Assembly (NCBI GenBank): GCA_019415525.1
Contig: DXZA01000081.1
Coordinates: 48,454 to 112,453, forward strand
Reading direction: 5' to 3'
From: Tyzzerella sp.
GTDB lineage: Bacteria > Bacillota > Clostridia > Lachnospirales > Anaerotignaceae
DNA: 64,000 nucleotides
Shown: in pieces, positions 34,147 to 42,775 of the stretch
How positions within the stretch are numbered: the first letter of the stretch is position 1
Layout: each line of letters begins with the position of its first letter
The notes under the pieces: generated by a model
Database searches by the model: none
What the model saw: only the letters and a program-made list of their open reading frames with translations
Told to the model about the DNA's origin: nothing
Program-made: the position numbers and the translations under genes

Positions 34147-34410
34147 TTATTCTTCAATATTTTCAATGAATTTTACAATTTCGTCTAAGGCTACTGCTTC
34201 ATTTTCACCTTCAACTATAACTTCAAGTTCTGCACCCTGTTTTGCACCAAGTGTAAGTACATTTATAATACTTGCTGCATTAGCTTTTTTGTTGCCATTT
34301 ATAATAGTAACAGTACAGCCTTTAAACTTCTTAACAAAAGAAACAAGGCTTGATGCAGGACGAGCATGAAGACCAGTTTTATTATTTACTATAACTCTTT
34401 TTGATACCAT
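34147..34410 (-). CDS. ptsH: PTS phosphocarrier protein HPr
   Basis: HPr relays phosphate from enzyme I to sugar-specific EIIA domains. His15 in KTGLHARPAS is the phosphorylation site. Ser47 in ANAASIINVLTLG matches the regulatory serine that HPr kinase phosphorylates in Firmicutes, so it may support catabolite repression. It is 87 residues long. AGAAGGGAAAG precedes the ATG. It lies between mtlD and ptsI on the same strand but after the mtlD terminator. Confidence 0.96.
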   Translation of the reverse strand: MVSKRVIVNNKTGLHARPASSLVSFVKKFKGCTVTIINGNKKANAASIINVLTLGAKQGAELEVIVEGENEAVALDEIVKFIENIEE

Positions 34411-34460
34411 AACTTTCCCTTCTTTCTCTTAATTTTCCCTCAACCTAAAATAACACTGAA

Positions 34461-34495
34461 TAAAAAATTCAGGTGTACAATAAATATTATACACC
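34461..34495 (-). terminator. Terminator after mtlD
   Basis: GGTGTA pairs with TACACC over a 12-base AT loop, followed by TGAATTTTTT in the minus direction. The stem is short, so read-through into ptsH is possible. Confidence 0.6.
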
Positions 34496-34518
34496 CAAAT
34501 TGAAAAATTTTAAATATA

Positions 34519-35670
34519 TTATATTAAATTTTTTACTTCTACATATGACTTTTCAATATTTTTAATAATATTTTCATCTTTTATGCCAGAAATTTCAGAA
34601 AAAGCTTTTGCAACACCCATTTCTTTTATCTTATTTTGAAGCTCAACGCTTTGTGTATCTTCTGGATTGTTATAATTAAGAGCTGCACCAATACCTATTA
34701 TAAGATTATCAACACTAAATCCATATTCCATAGCTGTCATAAGAGGTTTTACAAGTCTATCATTTGGACTAAGCTTTCTTAAAGGTTCTCTACCAACACG
34801 TGCAACATCATCTTTAAGATACTGATTTTTAAAACGACCAATAATTTTATCAATATATTTTAAATGGGCTTCTTTATCAAAATTATATTTTTCAATAAGT
34901 CCATTTCCACTTTCAGTCATAGCTGATTTTACTATATTATATATTTTTTCATCTTTAATACTTTCATCAACTGTTGAATATCCTTTTAAAAATCCAAGAT
35001 ATGATGTAATAGCATGTCCTGTATTAAGAGTAAAAAGTTTTCTTTCTATATATGCCATTAAGTTTCCAGCAAGGTTCATACCTTTTATTTCTGGAATTTC
35101 TCCTTTAAAGGAAGCTTCTTCAACATTCCATTCATAATATTTTTCAACTACAACATCAATAAAGTTTTCACTTTTTACAGGAGGTACAATTCTATCTACT
35201 GAACAATCTGGGAAACCTACATATTTATCAGCATACTCTTTTCCTTTTTCATCAAGAATGTTATAAACAGCTTCTTTAAGCTGTGAACTTGCTTTTATTG
35301 CATTTTCACAAGCTATAATATTAAGACATTTATCAATACCACTTTCCATACGAAGTATTATTCCTTGTGCAATAGCTGGAGCAATTCTTGGTAATACAAC
35401 AAGACCAACAGCTGTTGTAATAATTTCGGCATCTTTCATTTCTTCAACTACTTCAGGTTTTGTTGAATTAACACCACTTATATTTGTTATTTTTTCTTCA
35501 CTACACTCAACGTCCATAACATGCACTGTATAACATTTATCTTCATTTATTTTATTAATTACAGCTTCATTTACATCAGCAAAAACAACATGGTATCCTG
35601 CTTCTGAAAGTAATGCTCCAATAAATCCTCTACCAATATTTCCTGCACCAAACTGTATAGCTTTTTTCAT
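34519..35670 (-). CDS. mtlD: Mannitol-1-phosphate 5-dehydrogenase
   Basis: MtlD oxidises mannitol 1-phosphate to fructose 6-phosphate with NAD. The N-terminal nucleotide-binding stretch is KKAIQFGAGNIGRGFIG. The downstream LNTGHAITSYLGFLKG holds family residues around the active site. I place the start at the ATG at 35670 behind GGAGGAGG; the frame runs open to 35736 but without a ribosome site. This gives 383 residues. It lies 117 bp after mtlA, with a hairpin between them. Confidence 0.95.
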   Translation of the reverse strand: MKKAIQFGAGNIGRGFIGALLSEAGYHVVFADVNEAVINKINEDKCYTVHVMDVECSEEKITNISGVNSTKPEVVEEMKDAEIITTAVGLVVLPRIAPAIAQGIILRMESGIDKCLNIIACENAIKASSQLKEAVYNILDEKGKEYADKYVGFPDCSVDRIVPPVKSENFIDVVVEKYYEWNVEEASFKGEIPEIKGMNLAGNLMAYIERKLFTLNTGHAITSYLGFLKGYSTVDESIKDEKIYNIVKSAMTESGNGLIEKYNFDKEAHLKYIDKIIGRFKNQYLKDDVARVGREPLRKLSPNDRLVKPLMTAMEYGFSVDNLIIGIGAALNYNNPEDTQSVELQNKIKEMGVAKAFSEISGIKDENIIKNIEKSYVEVKNLI

Positions 35671-35712
35671 TTTAAATTCCTCCTCCAAAAAATAAACTAC
35701 ATATACTTCAAA

Positions 35713-35741
35713 AGAGCGTACCTTTTTTATGGGCACGCTCT
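35713..35741 (-). other. Intercistronic hairpin between mtlA and mtlD
   Basis: AGAGCGTGCC pairs with GGTACGCTCT (10 pairs, one G-U) over a 9-base loop, followed by only four T residues. It may be an RNA processing or stabilising element, or a weak attenuator that lowers mtlD relative to mtlA. Confidence 0.6.
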
Positions 35742-35787
35742 AAGAGTACTTATGCAATCGCCCGTAAGCAATAGCTAAAATAATGTT

Positions 35788-37626
35788 TTATTTAAACATA
35801 TTAAGTATTTCTTCTGCTGTTCTAGCATTTTTAAGTTTTTCAATATTATTTTCATCTTCTATAATTGTACCTATCTTAGCAAGAAGGTCAAGATGTTCAT
35901 CGCCTATTCCAGCAATACCAAATATAAGATAGGCTTTTTCATCACCAAAATCAACACCTTCTGGATACTGAAGAAGAACAATACCTGTTTTCTTTACTTC
36001 ATCTTTAGCACTTGATGTTCCATGTGGTATAGCAACACCAAATCCCATATATGTTGAAACTGTTTTCTCTCTTTCAAGCATTGCAGATATGTAATTTTCA
36101 TTTACATATCCAAGTCTATTAAGAAGTTCTCCTGCTGCTTTTATAGCGTCTTCTTTTGAAACTGACCTAAGACCTGTTTTAATACCTTCTTTAATCATCA
36201 CATTTTTAGTTTCTGTTGATTTTTTAACTTTTTCTTCAATAGGAGCACTTATTTTTCCTGTTGATTTTTTTTCAAGTGTTTTGTATAATGCATCAAGATT
36301 TGCATCTGCAAGGAAATTACCTATTGTTACAAGTTGTGCCTGTGGAGCACTTTTTCTTGCTCTGTCTTGTAAAACTGTCTGACATACAACTACATCTGCA
36401 TCTGCTGGAACATTATCAACAGATGTATTTATAACTGTTATTCCAAGATTTAATGGAGCAATTCTATTTCTGAATTTTGTAGCACCCATAGCACTTGAAC
36501 CCATACCAGCATCACAAGCAAATACTATTTTTTTGATTTCTCCATCAGATTTAATATTAACTCCTTTAGCAGCAGCTTTCATATCATGCATTTTTTCTGT
36601 TGCTTCATTAAGATTTTTATCACCTGACATTTTTACAATAGGTGAAGCTACAAGGAAAGATATAACTGTTGCTATTAATACACCTGCAAGAACTATAAGA
36701 GTTTCTCCTTTTGGTGCAACAGCAAGGAAAGCTATAATTGAACCTGGAGAAGCAGGACCTACAAGCCCAGCACCTGTAATTGAATAGAAGAATATTGTTA
36801 CTATTGAAGCTACAATAGGAGCTATAATAATTACAGGATTCATAAGTATATATGGGAAATATATTTCATGAATACCACCAAAGAAGTGTATAATTACTGC
36901 ACCTGGAGCAGAACTTTTTGTTGTTTTATCTTTGGCAAATGCACAGTATGCAAGAAGAACACCAAGACCAGGACCAGGGTTTGCTTCAAGCATATACATA
37001 ATTGATTTTCCAGTCTCTGCTGCCTGTTCAGCACCAATTGGTGTAAATATACCATGGTTTATAGCATTATTTAAGAAAAGAACTTTTGCTGGTTCAACAA
37101 ATATAGCAACAAAAGGAAGAAGTTTATTCTGTACAAGAACTGCAACTCCTGCTGTAAGGAAAGCAAGAATAGCTGACATAACAGGTCCTATTAAATAATA
37201 TCCTATTATTGCAAGAATCATACCAAAAATACCTACTGAAAAGTTGTTTACAAGCATTTCAAAACCGGCAGGTATTTTACCTTCAACTGCTTTATCAAAC
37301 ATTTTTATTAAAAAACCACCAACAGGTCCCATAAACATAGCACCAATAAGCATTGTTTGTTCTGAACCACAAATAACACCAATAGTTGCTATTGCACCCA
37401 TGACACCACCACGGTCTCCACCAACCATTTTACCACCCTGAAAAGCGATAAGAATAGGTATAAGATAAGAAAGCATAGGTGTAACAAGTGTTGCAAGTCT
37501 TTCATTAGGGAACCAACCTGCTTCAATGAATAAAGCTGTTATAAAACCCCAAGCTATGAATGCACCAATATTAGGCATAACCATTGCACTCAGGAATTTA
37601 CCGAATTTCTGAATACTATTCTTCAT
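35788..37626 (-). CDS. mtlA: PTS mannitol transporter subunit EIICBA
   Basis: The protein imports and phosphorylates mannitol. The membrane EIIC part covers about residues 1-340, with GIHE at 251-254. The EIIB domain has the phosphocysteine Cys371 in VFACDAGMGSS. The EIIA domain has the phosphohistidine His535 in VAIPHGTSS. All three domains are on one chain in the order C-B-A, 612 residues in total. It starts 3 bp after mtlR, so the regulator and transporter are translationally linked. Confidence 0.96.
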   Translation of the reverse strand: MKNSIQKFGKFLSAMVMPNIGAFIAWGFITALFIEAGWFPNERLATLVTPMLSYLIPILIAFQGGKMVGGDRGGVMGAIATIGVICGSEQTMLIGAMFMGPVGGFLIKMFDKAVEGKIPAGFEMLVNNFSVGIFGMILAIIGYYLIGPVMSAILAFLTAGVAVLVQNKLLPFVAIFVEPAKVLFLNNAINHGIFTPIGAEQAAETGKSIMYMLEANPGPGLGVLLAYCAFAKDKTTKSSAPGAVIIHFFGGIHEIYFPYILMNPVIIIAPIVASIVTIFFYSITGAGLVGPASPGSIIAFLAVAPKGETLIVLAGVLIATVISFLVASPIVKMSGDKNLNEATEKMHDMKAAAKGVNIKSDGEIKKIVFACDAGMGSSAMGATKFRNRIAPLNLGITVINTSVDNVPADADVVVCQTVLQDRARKSAPQAQLVTIGNFLADANLDALYKTLEKKSTGKISAPIEEKVKKSTETKNVMIKEGIKTGLRSVSKEDAIKAAGELLNRLGYVNENYISAMLEREKTVSTYMGFGVAIPHGTSSAKDEVKKTGIVLLQYPEGVDFGDEKAYLIFGIAGIGDEHLDLLAKIGTIIEDENNIEKLKNARTAEEILNMFK

Positions 37627-37629
37627 AAA

Positions 37630-39768
37630 TTAACACTCCATTCTTTTTAATACTGTCTTTCTGTAAAATTTTAAAAGACTTTTTTCCAATTCTTCTGATA
37701 TTTCTTTTTCGCCTTTATAACTTATAGCTTTAAAAAAGGCTTCATTTTCAATCAAAGCACCGCTAACTACACTCATAATATCTAAATGAACTTTATTATC
37801 ATATTCTGGTACCAACATTACTATTGCACCACGAATATAATTATCGTTGTTTTTTATAGGATATTTAAGCCTTATATAACCAAAACAGCATTTATTTACA
37901 ACTGATGTTTTACAATGCATAAGCATCATTTTAAAATCTTGTATATATGTACCTGATATTTCCTCTCTTTTTTCAAGGCTTTCCTTTATTTTAATTTTTT
38001 GTTCTGCATTCTTTGCAAATAATTCAGAAGCCTTATCTATAATTTCATAAATTGTTTTTACATTTGACAAAACCAAAAGTTTTATAGTAGATGTAAGATT
38101 TAAAATTTCTTCTCCTAGTTTTGTAATATATATAATTTCTTCTTTATCAGTTTTTTTATCATTAGAAGATTTTTTTGTTAATGATTTCTTTTTATTTAAA
38201 CTATTAAGTTTATTTTCTATAAGTATTTTATCCTGCTCTAAAAGTATAGGATTAACACACAAGTTAGGAAAATCAATATCAAGTTTTACTGTCGATATAA
38301 TAAGGTCTATACCATCAGAAATAAGTTTATTTATATCAATATGTATAGCTGATACAATATCTATTATTTGAATATTATGAAAATATTTTGTAATATTTAC
38401 AGCAAGCATCTTTGATGTACCAAGTCCTGTAGGGCAAACAACAACTACCGAAAATCTATTTTCTGCTGAATGAATTTTTTCAACAGCAACACAAAAGTGC
38501 ATTGCTATAAAAGCAATTTCATTTTCAGGTATTTTATTTACTCCTGCAGCTTCTTTTAAAATTTCACAACCTTTTTCCGTCGCTTTATAAATGTCACTAT
38601 AATTTTCTTTTATAATTTTAAGCTGTGAATTTTTAATTTTTACATTCATTGAAAGCCTACTTAAAACAGGTGCTATATGATTAAATAAATCCTCAACAAG
38701 CATCTCATTATCTCTTAAATAAATTCCAAGCTCTTTTTCCACAATAATAATCATTGTAAGTACAAGCTGTCGTATATTTATATTATCAGAATTAAGTTTG
38801 CCATCTATTTTTGTAATCCATATTTTTGCACTTACAAGATGCATTGTTATAAAGCCTATCTCATCCTTTGGAATTGAGATTTTAAGTTTTTTTTCAATAG
38901 CTTTACCTATTTCTTCTGCCACAGAAAACTCTGGCATAATTTCAAGCTTTGAAAGTTTTTGTTTTTCCATTTCAATTTTTTCAAAATTCTGAATTCTCTT
39001 TACTGCAAGAGATATATGGACTATAAGACCCATATAAGCACTATCTGTATACTTTATGTGCATTTTTCTTTCTATATCGATAAGTATTTCTTCAACAACT
39101 TTCATTGTTGAATCATCGATAAAGTTAAAAAGTCTACTTTGTGTATGTACTTCTATTTTAGAGCTTTCAGTTTGTTTTTTTGTATTATTGAGCAGCCCTA
39201 AAATATCCTCTTCTGTCATAAATTCATATACAGCATTTACAATAGCCTGTCTATAACTATCTTCGCTTCCTTCAATATAAATACCAAGACCTTGTTTTCT
39301 TATAATAGAAATACTATAATTTTTAAGCCATTCTGAAATAAAATCCAAATCATTACTTAAAGTACCTTCAGATATTTTAAATTTTGAAGTAAAATAAAAT
39401 GATTTTAAAGGTTCTCTTGCTGAAAGAAGTTCAACAAGTATATATTTCCTTCTTTCATCTTTTGAATATTCTGTTTCAATATTTTCAATTTCAAGAAGCT
39501 CAAGTATACGCTTTTGATTTTCAAGACTTTCGTCAAGAACTAAACCTACTCCCGGTTTCCTTATAAATTTAAACTCATTATCAGAAAGCCATTTTTCGAT
39601 TTTAGGCATTTCACGCAATATTGTTCTTGAACTTAATTTAAGTTTTTCTGATATTGCAGAAACAGTTACAGGCTTTGCAGCTGTAAATTTTGTTAAAATC
39701 TCAATGATTGCTTTTTGACGTGAGGTTAATCCGGATTTTTCATTCTCACGCTTTTTCACTAGTGACAT
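37630..39768 (-). CDS. mtlR: MtlR-type PTS-regulated transcriptional activator (PRD family)
   Basis: MtlR activates mannitol genes and is controlled by phosphorylation from the PTS. Domains in order: N-terminal HTH (about 18-60) and a second HTH; PRD1 with His251 and His310; PRD2 with His364 and His424; an EIIB-like domain with Cys445 in VVVVCPTGLGTSK; and a C-terminal EIIA-like domain near MHCKTSVV. It is 712 residues long. It heads the mtlR-mtlA-mtlD unit, which is unusual, because mtlR often lies between mtlA and mtlD. Its promoter is at 39797-39825. Confidence 0.93.
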   Translation of the reverse strand: MSLVKKRENEKSGLTSRQKAIIEILTKFTAAKPVTVSAISEKLKLSSRTILREMPKIEKWLSDNEFKFIRKPGVGLVLDESLENQKRILELLEIENIETEYSKDERRKYILVELLSAREPLKSFYFTSKFKISEGTLSNDLDFISEWLKNYSISIIRKQGLGIYIEGSEDSYRQAIVNAVYEFMTEEDILGLLNNTKKQTESSKIEVHTQSRLFNFIDDSTMKVVEEILIDIERKMHIKYTDSAYMGLIVHISLAVKRIQNFEKIEMEKQKLSKLEIMPEFSVAEEIGKAIEKKLKISIPKDEIGFITMHLVSAKIWITKIDGKLNSDNINIRQLVLTMIIIVEKELGIYLRDNEMLVEDLFNHIAPVLSRLSMNVKIKNSQLKIIKENYSDIYKATEKGCEILKEAAGVNKIPENEIAFIAMHFCVAVEKIHSAENRFSVVVVCPTGLGTSKMLAVNITKYFHNIQIIDIVSAIHIDINKLISDGIDLIISTVKLDIDFPNLCVNPILLEQDKILIENKLNSLNKKKSLTKKSSNDKKTDKEEIIYITKLGEEILNLTSTIKLLVLSNVKTIYEIIDKASELFAKNAEQKIKIKESLEKREEISGTYIQDFKMMLMHCKTSVVNKCCFGYIRLKYPIKNNDNYIRGAIVMLVPEYDNKVHLDIMSVVSGALIENEAFFKAISYKGEKEISEELEKSLLKFYRKTVLKRMEC

Positions 39769-39796
39769 TTTTAAAAACCAACCTTTCGATATACTT

Positions 39797-39825
39797 ATTA
39801 TATTCTTTATAAAATAAGGTTACAA
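39797..39825 (-). promoter_or_regulatory. Promoter of mtlR-mtlA-mtlD
   Basis: Minus-strand TTGTAA at 39825-39820, a 17-base spacer and a perfect TATAAT at 39802-39797. The mtlR ATG follows about 30 bases further on. Confidence 0.7.
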
Positions 39826-40040
39826 CAAAATGATATGCCACTTTTGTCCGAAAGTATTAGTGACATTTTTAAAAGACTTTTTATTATTTTAATATATATC
39901 TAAATTTTTAGACATTATACATATATTGTAGATACTATTTTTATAAAATATAACTATTTATTTTTTTTAATATTATCATATACAACAATTTTTAAGATAT
40001 ATTTTATACTTTAAATAAAGTCATAGTTAAATCTATATTA

Positions 40041-40068
40041 TTGACATCTTGAAATAATTAACTATAAC
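40041..40068 (+). promoter_or_regulatory. Promoter of the orphan gene at 40107
   Basis: TTGACA at 40041-40046, a 16-base spacer and TATAAC at 40063-40068. Confidence 0.65.
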
Positions 40069-40106
40069 ATATATTTATATATCAAAACTTTAAAGGAGTC
40101 GATTTT

Positions 40107-40526
40107 TTGGATAAAAAATATAAATATATATCAACACAGCCTTATAGCCTACATGATATGCAAGTTAATAAATTAAAAATAATTGATAATAATATAAAGT
40201 TATATTTTGAAAATGGATTTATAGAATTAAAAGAACCTTATAAACAAGTTAATGGAAATATAATAATAGAAGAAATAGATTTGGATTTTTCAAATGTATA
40301 TATTTTAAGTAATAATGGAAAATACGGAGATTTTAAAGGCAAAAAATTATCATTATCTAAATTTATAAAAAAATATAAAAAATATAAACTTGAAATTATA
40401 GATGAAATGTATGGATATAATCAAGTAAGTTATTGTGGTTATTTATATTTACCCCATAAAAATAAACTTAAAGAAATAATAATTTCAATATATTATTATG
40501 GCGATATAATATATAAAACATTATAA
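40107..40526 (+). CDS. Hypothetical 139-residue protein, TTG start
   Basis: I do not recognise this protein. It has no signal peptide or membrane helix and is rich in Lys, Ile, Tyr and Asn. Short beta strands are likely (KLKIIDNNIKLYFENGFIELK; EIIISIYYYG). The TTG start follows AAAGGAGTCG. It forms its own transcription unit, with a good promoter and a shared terminator. Base composition is more AT-rich than that of neighbours, which suggests transfer or weak selection. In size and style it recalls small orphan immunity-like proteins, but no toxin gene is adjacent, so that remains a guess. Confidence 0.7.
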   Translation: MDKKYKYISTQPYSLHDMQVNKLKIIDNNIKLYFENGFIELKEPYKQVNGNIIIEEIDLDFSNVYILSNNGKYGDFKGKKLSLSKFIKKYKKYKLEIIDEMYGYNQVSYCGYLYLPHKNKLKEIIISIYYYGDIIYKTL

Positions 40527-40531
40527 AATAT

Positions 40532-40558
40532 AAAAAACGCTGTCATTTGACAGCGTTT
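40532..40558. terminator. Bidirectional terminator between the orphan gene and glmS
   Basis: AAACGCTGTCA pairs with TGACAGCGTTT around TT, A- and T-flanked, serving both convergent genes. Confidence 0.9.
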
Positions 40559-40567
40559 ATATTTTTA

Positions 40568-42394
40568 TTATTCAACAGTAACTGATTTAGCAAGATTTCT
40601 TGGTTTATCAACATCACAGCCTCTTTCTATTGCAACATAATATGAGAATAACTGTAATGGAATTATTACAAGAGAAGATGTGAATTTGTCATTAATACGA
40701 GGTATATATATAACTTTATCTGCTACTTCAGCAATTTCTGTATTACCTTCTTTAGCTACTGCAATAACATATGCACCTCTTGCTTTAACCTCTTTAACAT
40801 TACTTACAAGTTTTTCATATAAATTATCTTGTGTAGCTATAGCTGTAACAAGAGTTCCTTCTTCAATAAGAGAAATTGTTCCATGTTTAAGCTCTCCGGC
40901 AGCGTATGCCTCTGTATGAATATATGAAATTTCTTTAAGTTTTAATGCACCTTCAAGAGCTATTGCATAATCAATGCCTCTACCAATATTAAATGCATCA
41001 TTTAAGTCATGATGTTCTTTTGCAAGAGCTTTCATATCTTCTTCAAGTTTTAAAAGTTCTGTTATATAATCTGGTATTTTATCAAGGTCAGAAACAAGAG
41101 CTTTTTCATCACTTTCACTTAAATAACCTCTTACTCTACCAAATTTTATACCTAAAAGATACATTACAGCAAGCTGTGTTGAATATCCTTTTGTTGTTGC
41201 AACAGCAATTTCTGGACCTGCCCATGTATATATAACATCATCACTTTCTCTAGCTATTGAACTTCCAACAACATTTACAATAGAAAGTATTCTTATACCC
41301 TGTCTTTTTGCTTCTCTTAAAGCAGCAAGTGTATCTGCTGTTTCGCCAGACTGACTTATTATTATACATAAATCATTTTTACTTAAAATAGGATTTCTAT
41401 ATCTAAATTCAGATGCAAGGTCAACTTCAACAGGTATTCTTGCAAAATCTTCAATTACATATTTCCCTACTATTGCTGCGTGATAAGCACTACCACAAGC
41501 AATAATATGAATTCTATTTATATTTTTAATATCTTCATCTGTATATTTAATATCATTTTCAAGTTCAACTATTCCATCAGCAATTCTTGGGTGTATTGTA
41601 TCTCTTATAGCCTTTGGCTGTTCCATTATTTCTTTAAGCATAAAGTAGTCATATCCGCCTTTTTCTGCTGCTGAAATATCCCAAGTAACGTTATAAATAT
41701 CTTTTTTAATTTCGTTTTTATCCATATCAAGGATTGTAACACTGTCTTTTTTAAGAACAACTATCTCATTATCATTTAAGAGATAATAATTTTTTGTATA
41801 TTCAAGTACAGCAGGAATATCTGATGCAATATAGTTTTCGCCTTCTCCAAGACCTATAAGCATAGGACTATCTTTTCTTACAGCAACTATTTCATCTGGT
41901 TTTTCTGTACACATAACAGCAAGAGCATATGAACCTCTTACTCTTTTTATAACTTTTATAAGAGTATCTACCATATTTCCATCATAGTAGAAATCAAAAA
42001 GCTGTGCTACAACCTCTGTATCTGTTTCAGAAACAAATTTATAACCATTATTCTGTAACTCAGACTTAAGCTGAATATAGTTTTCAATAATACCATTATG
42101 AACAACTGTAATTTTGCCGCTCATACTTGTATGAGGGTGAGAGTTAATATCACTTGGAGCACCATGAGTTGCCCATCTTGTATGACCAATACCCATTGTA
42201 CCTTCTACACCACCAAGACTTTTAACTTTTTCTGCAAGTTCAGCAAGTCTTCCTTTTGTCTTTACAACATTAATACCATTGTTGAATACAGCAATACCAG
42301 CAGAATCATATCCTCTGTACTCTAACTTCTCAAGACCTTTAATAAGAACAGGTGCAGCCTGATTTCCTCCAATATATCCAACTATTCCACACAT
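40568..42394 (-). CDS. glmS: Glutamine-fructose-6-phosphate aminotransferase (isomerizing)
   Basis: GlmS makes glucosamine 6-phosphate, the entry to peptidoglycan amino sugars. The mature N-terminal nucleophile is the Cys after Met (MCGIVGYIGG), followed by GHTRWATHG of the glutaminase domain. Two SIS isomerase domains follow, with CGSAYHAAIVGK and SQSGETADTL. It ends with the standard PRNLAKSVTVE. I place the start at the ATG at 42394 (608 residues). The frame stays open upstream to 42553, but that region is the ribozyme. Expression is controlled by that ribozyme through glucosamine 6-phosphate. Confidence 0.97.
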   Translation of the reverse strand: MCGIVGYIGGNQAAPVLIKGLEKLEYRGYDSAGIAVFNNGINVVKTKGRLAELAEKVKSLGGVEGTMGIGHTRWATHGAPSDINSHPHTSMSGKITVVHNGIIENYIQLKSELQNNGYKFVSETDTEVVAQLFDFYYDGNMVDTLIKVIKRVRGSYALAVMCTEKPDEIVAVRKDSPMLIGLGEGENYIASDIPAVLEYTKNYYLLNDNEIVVLKKDSVTILDMDKNEIKKDIYNVTWDISAAEKGGYDYFMLKEIMEQPKAIRDTIHPRIADGIVELENDIKYTDEDIKNINRIHIIACGSAYHAAIVGKYVIEDFARIPVEVDLASEFRYRNPILSKNDLCIIISQSGETADTLAALREAKRQGIRILSIVNVVGSSIARESDDVIYTWAGPEIAVATTKGYSTQLAVMYLLGIKFGRVRGYLSESDEKALVSDLDKIPDYITELLKLEEDMKALAKEHHDLNDAFNIGRGIDYAIALEGALKLKEISYIHTEAYAAGELKHGTISLIEEGTLVTAIATQDNLYEKLVSNVKEVKARGAYVIAVAKEGNTEIAEVADKVIYIPRINDKFTSSLVIIPLQLFSYYVAIERGCDVDKPRNLAKSVTVE

Positions 42395-42421
42395 ATTTAA
42401 TTTTACCTCCGAATATTTTAT

Positions 42422-42568
42422 TAGCACGTTATCTTTATTTTGTAAGTACAATTTCTCATACTCTTTGTTAAAGACCTGCGTCCCTGTGCTAAAGGGCGGG
42501 AAGCATCCGCCGAAAACTTCGATAACTTCCACCTCGTCAACCGATATCTGCACTACGGCTCTGGCGCT
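42422..42568 (-). ncRNA. glmS ribozyme-riboswitch
   Basis: The minus strand carries the conserved glmS ribozyme: AGCGCCAGAGCC at the cleavage site, GGTTGACGAGGTGGAAG, TTATCGAAGTTTTCGGCGG and ATGCTTCCCGCC. The closing stem is TAGCAC (42491-42486) with GTGCTA (42427-42422). By analogy cleavage falls between A42568 and G42567. Glucosamine 6-phosphate acts as cofactor and causes mRNA decay in known cases. It lies about 28 bases before the glmS start codon. Confidence 0.95.
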
Positions 42569-42659
42569 TAAAATAAATATACTTTTTTAACCTCCTATTA
42601 TTTCTCTGTGCAGAAGGAATATATAAAAATTCAATATATTGAATTTTATACTTTTGCAT

Positions 42660-42688
42660 TATACCATTAACATCATAAATGGTAAAGA
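42660..42688 (-). promoter_or_regulatory. Probable glmS promoter
   Basis: Minus-strand TATAAT at 42665-42660 is preceded after 17 bases by TTTACC. It lies about 95 bases upstream of the ribozyme cleavage site. A palindrome (AAATTCAATATATTGAATTT) near 42630-42650 sits at the expected transcript start. The -35 match is weak. Confidence 0.5.
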
Positions 42689-42689
42689 A

Positions 42690-42735
42690 AAATATTATTA
42701 AAATACATAATATTTTATATTTTAATAATATTTTT
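42690..42735 (-). terminator. Terminator after the small secreted peptide gene
   Basis: AATATTATTAAAATA pairs with TATTTTAATAATATT (15 bp) over a 12-base AT loop and runs into TTTTT on the minus strand. Confidence 0.7.
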
Positions 42736-42775
42736 CATAAAACACAATATTTTTTTATATATTTATAATATGATA

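Larger units (their letters stand above)
39769..40106. other. Intergenic region between mtlR and the orphan gene
   Basis: This 338-bp AT-rich gap separates divergent genes. It contains the mtlR promoter (39797-39825), a 17-bp direct repeat of the mtlR start region (39760-39776 and 39858-39874), and the promoter of the plus-strand gene (40041-40068). I see no other structure in it. Confidence 0.6.

Noticed and set aside
35671..35736. Extension of MtlD by 22 residues
   Set aside because: GGAGGAGG stands directly before the ATG at 35670, and the extension crosses the intercistronic leader.
42395..42553. N-terminal extension of GlmS by 53 residues
   Set aside because: The region is the glmS ribozyme; the GlmS nucleophile must be the Cys right after the start Met at 42394.
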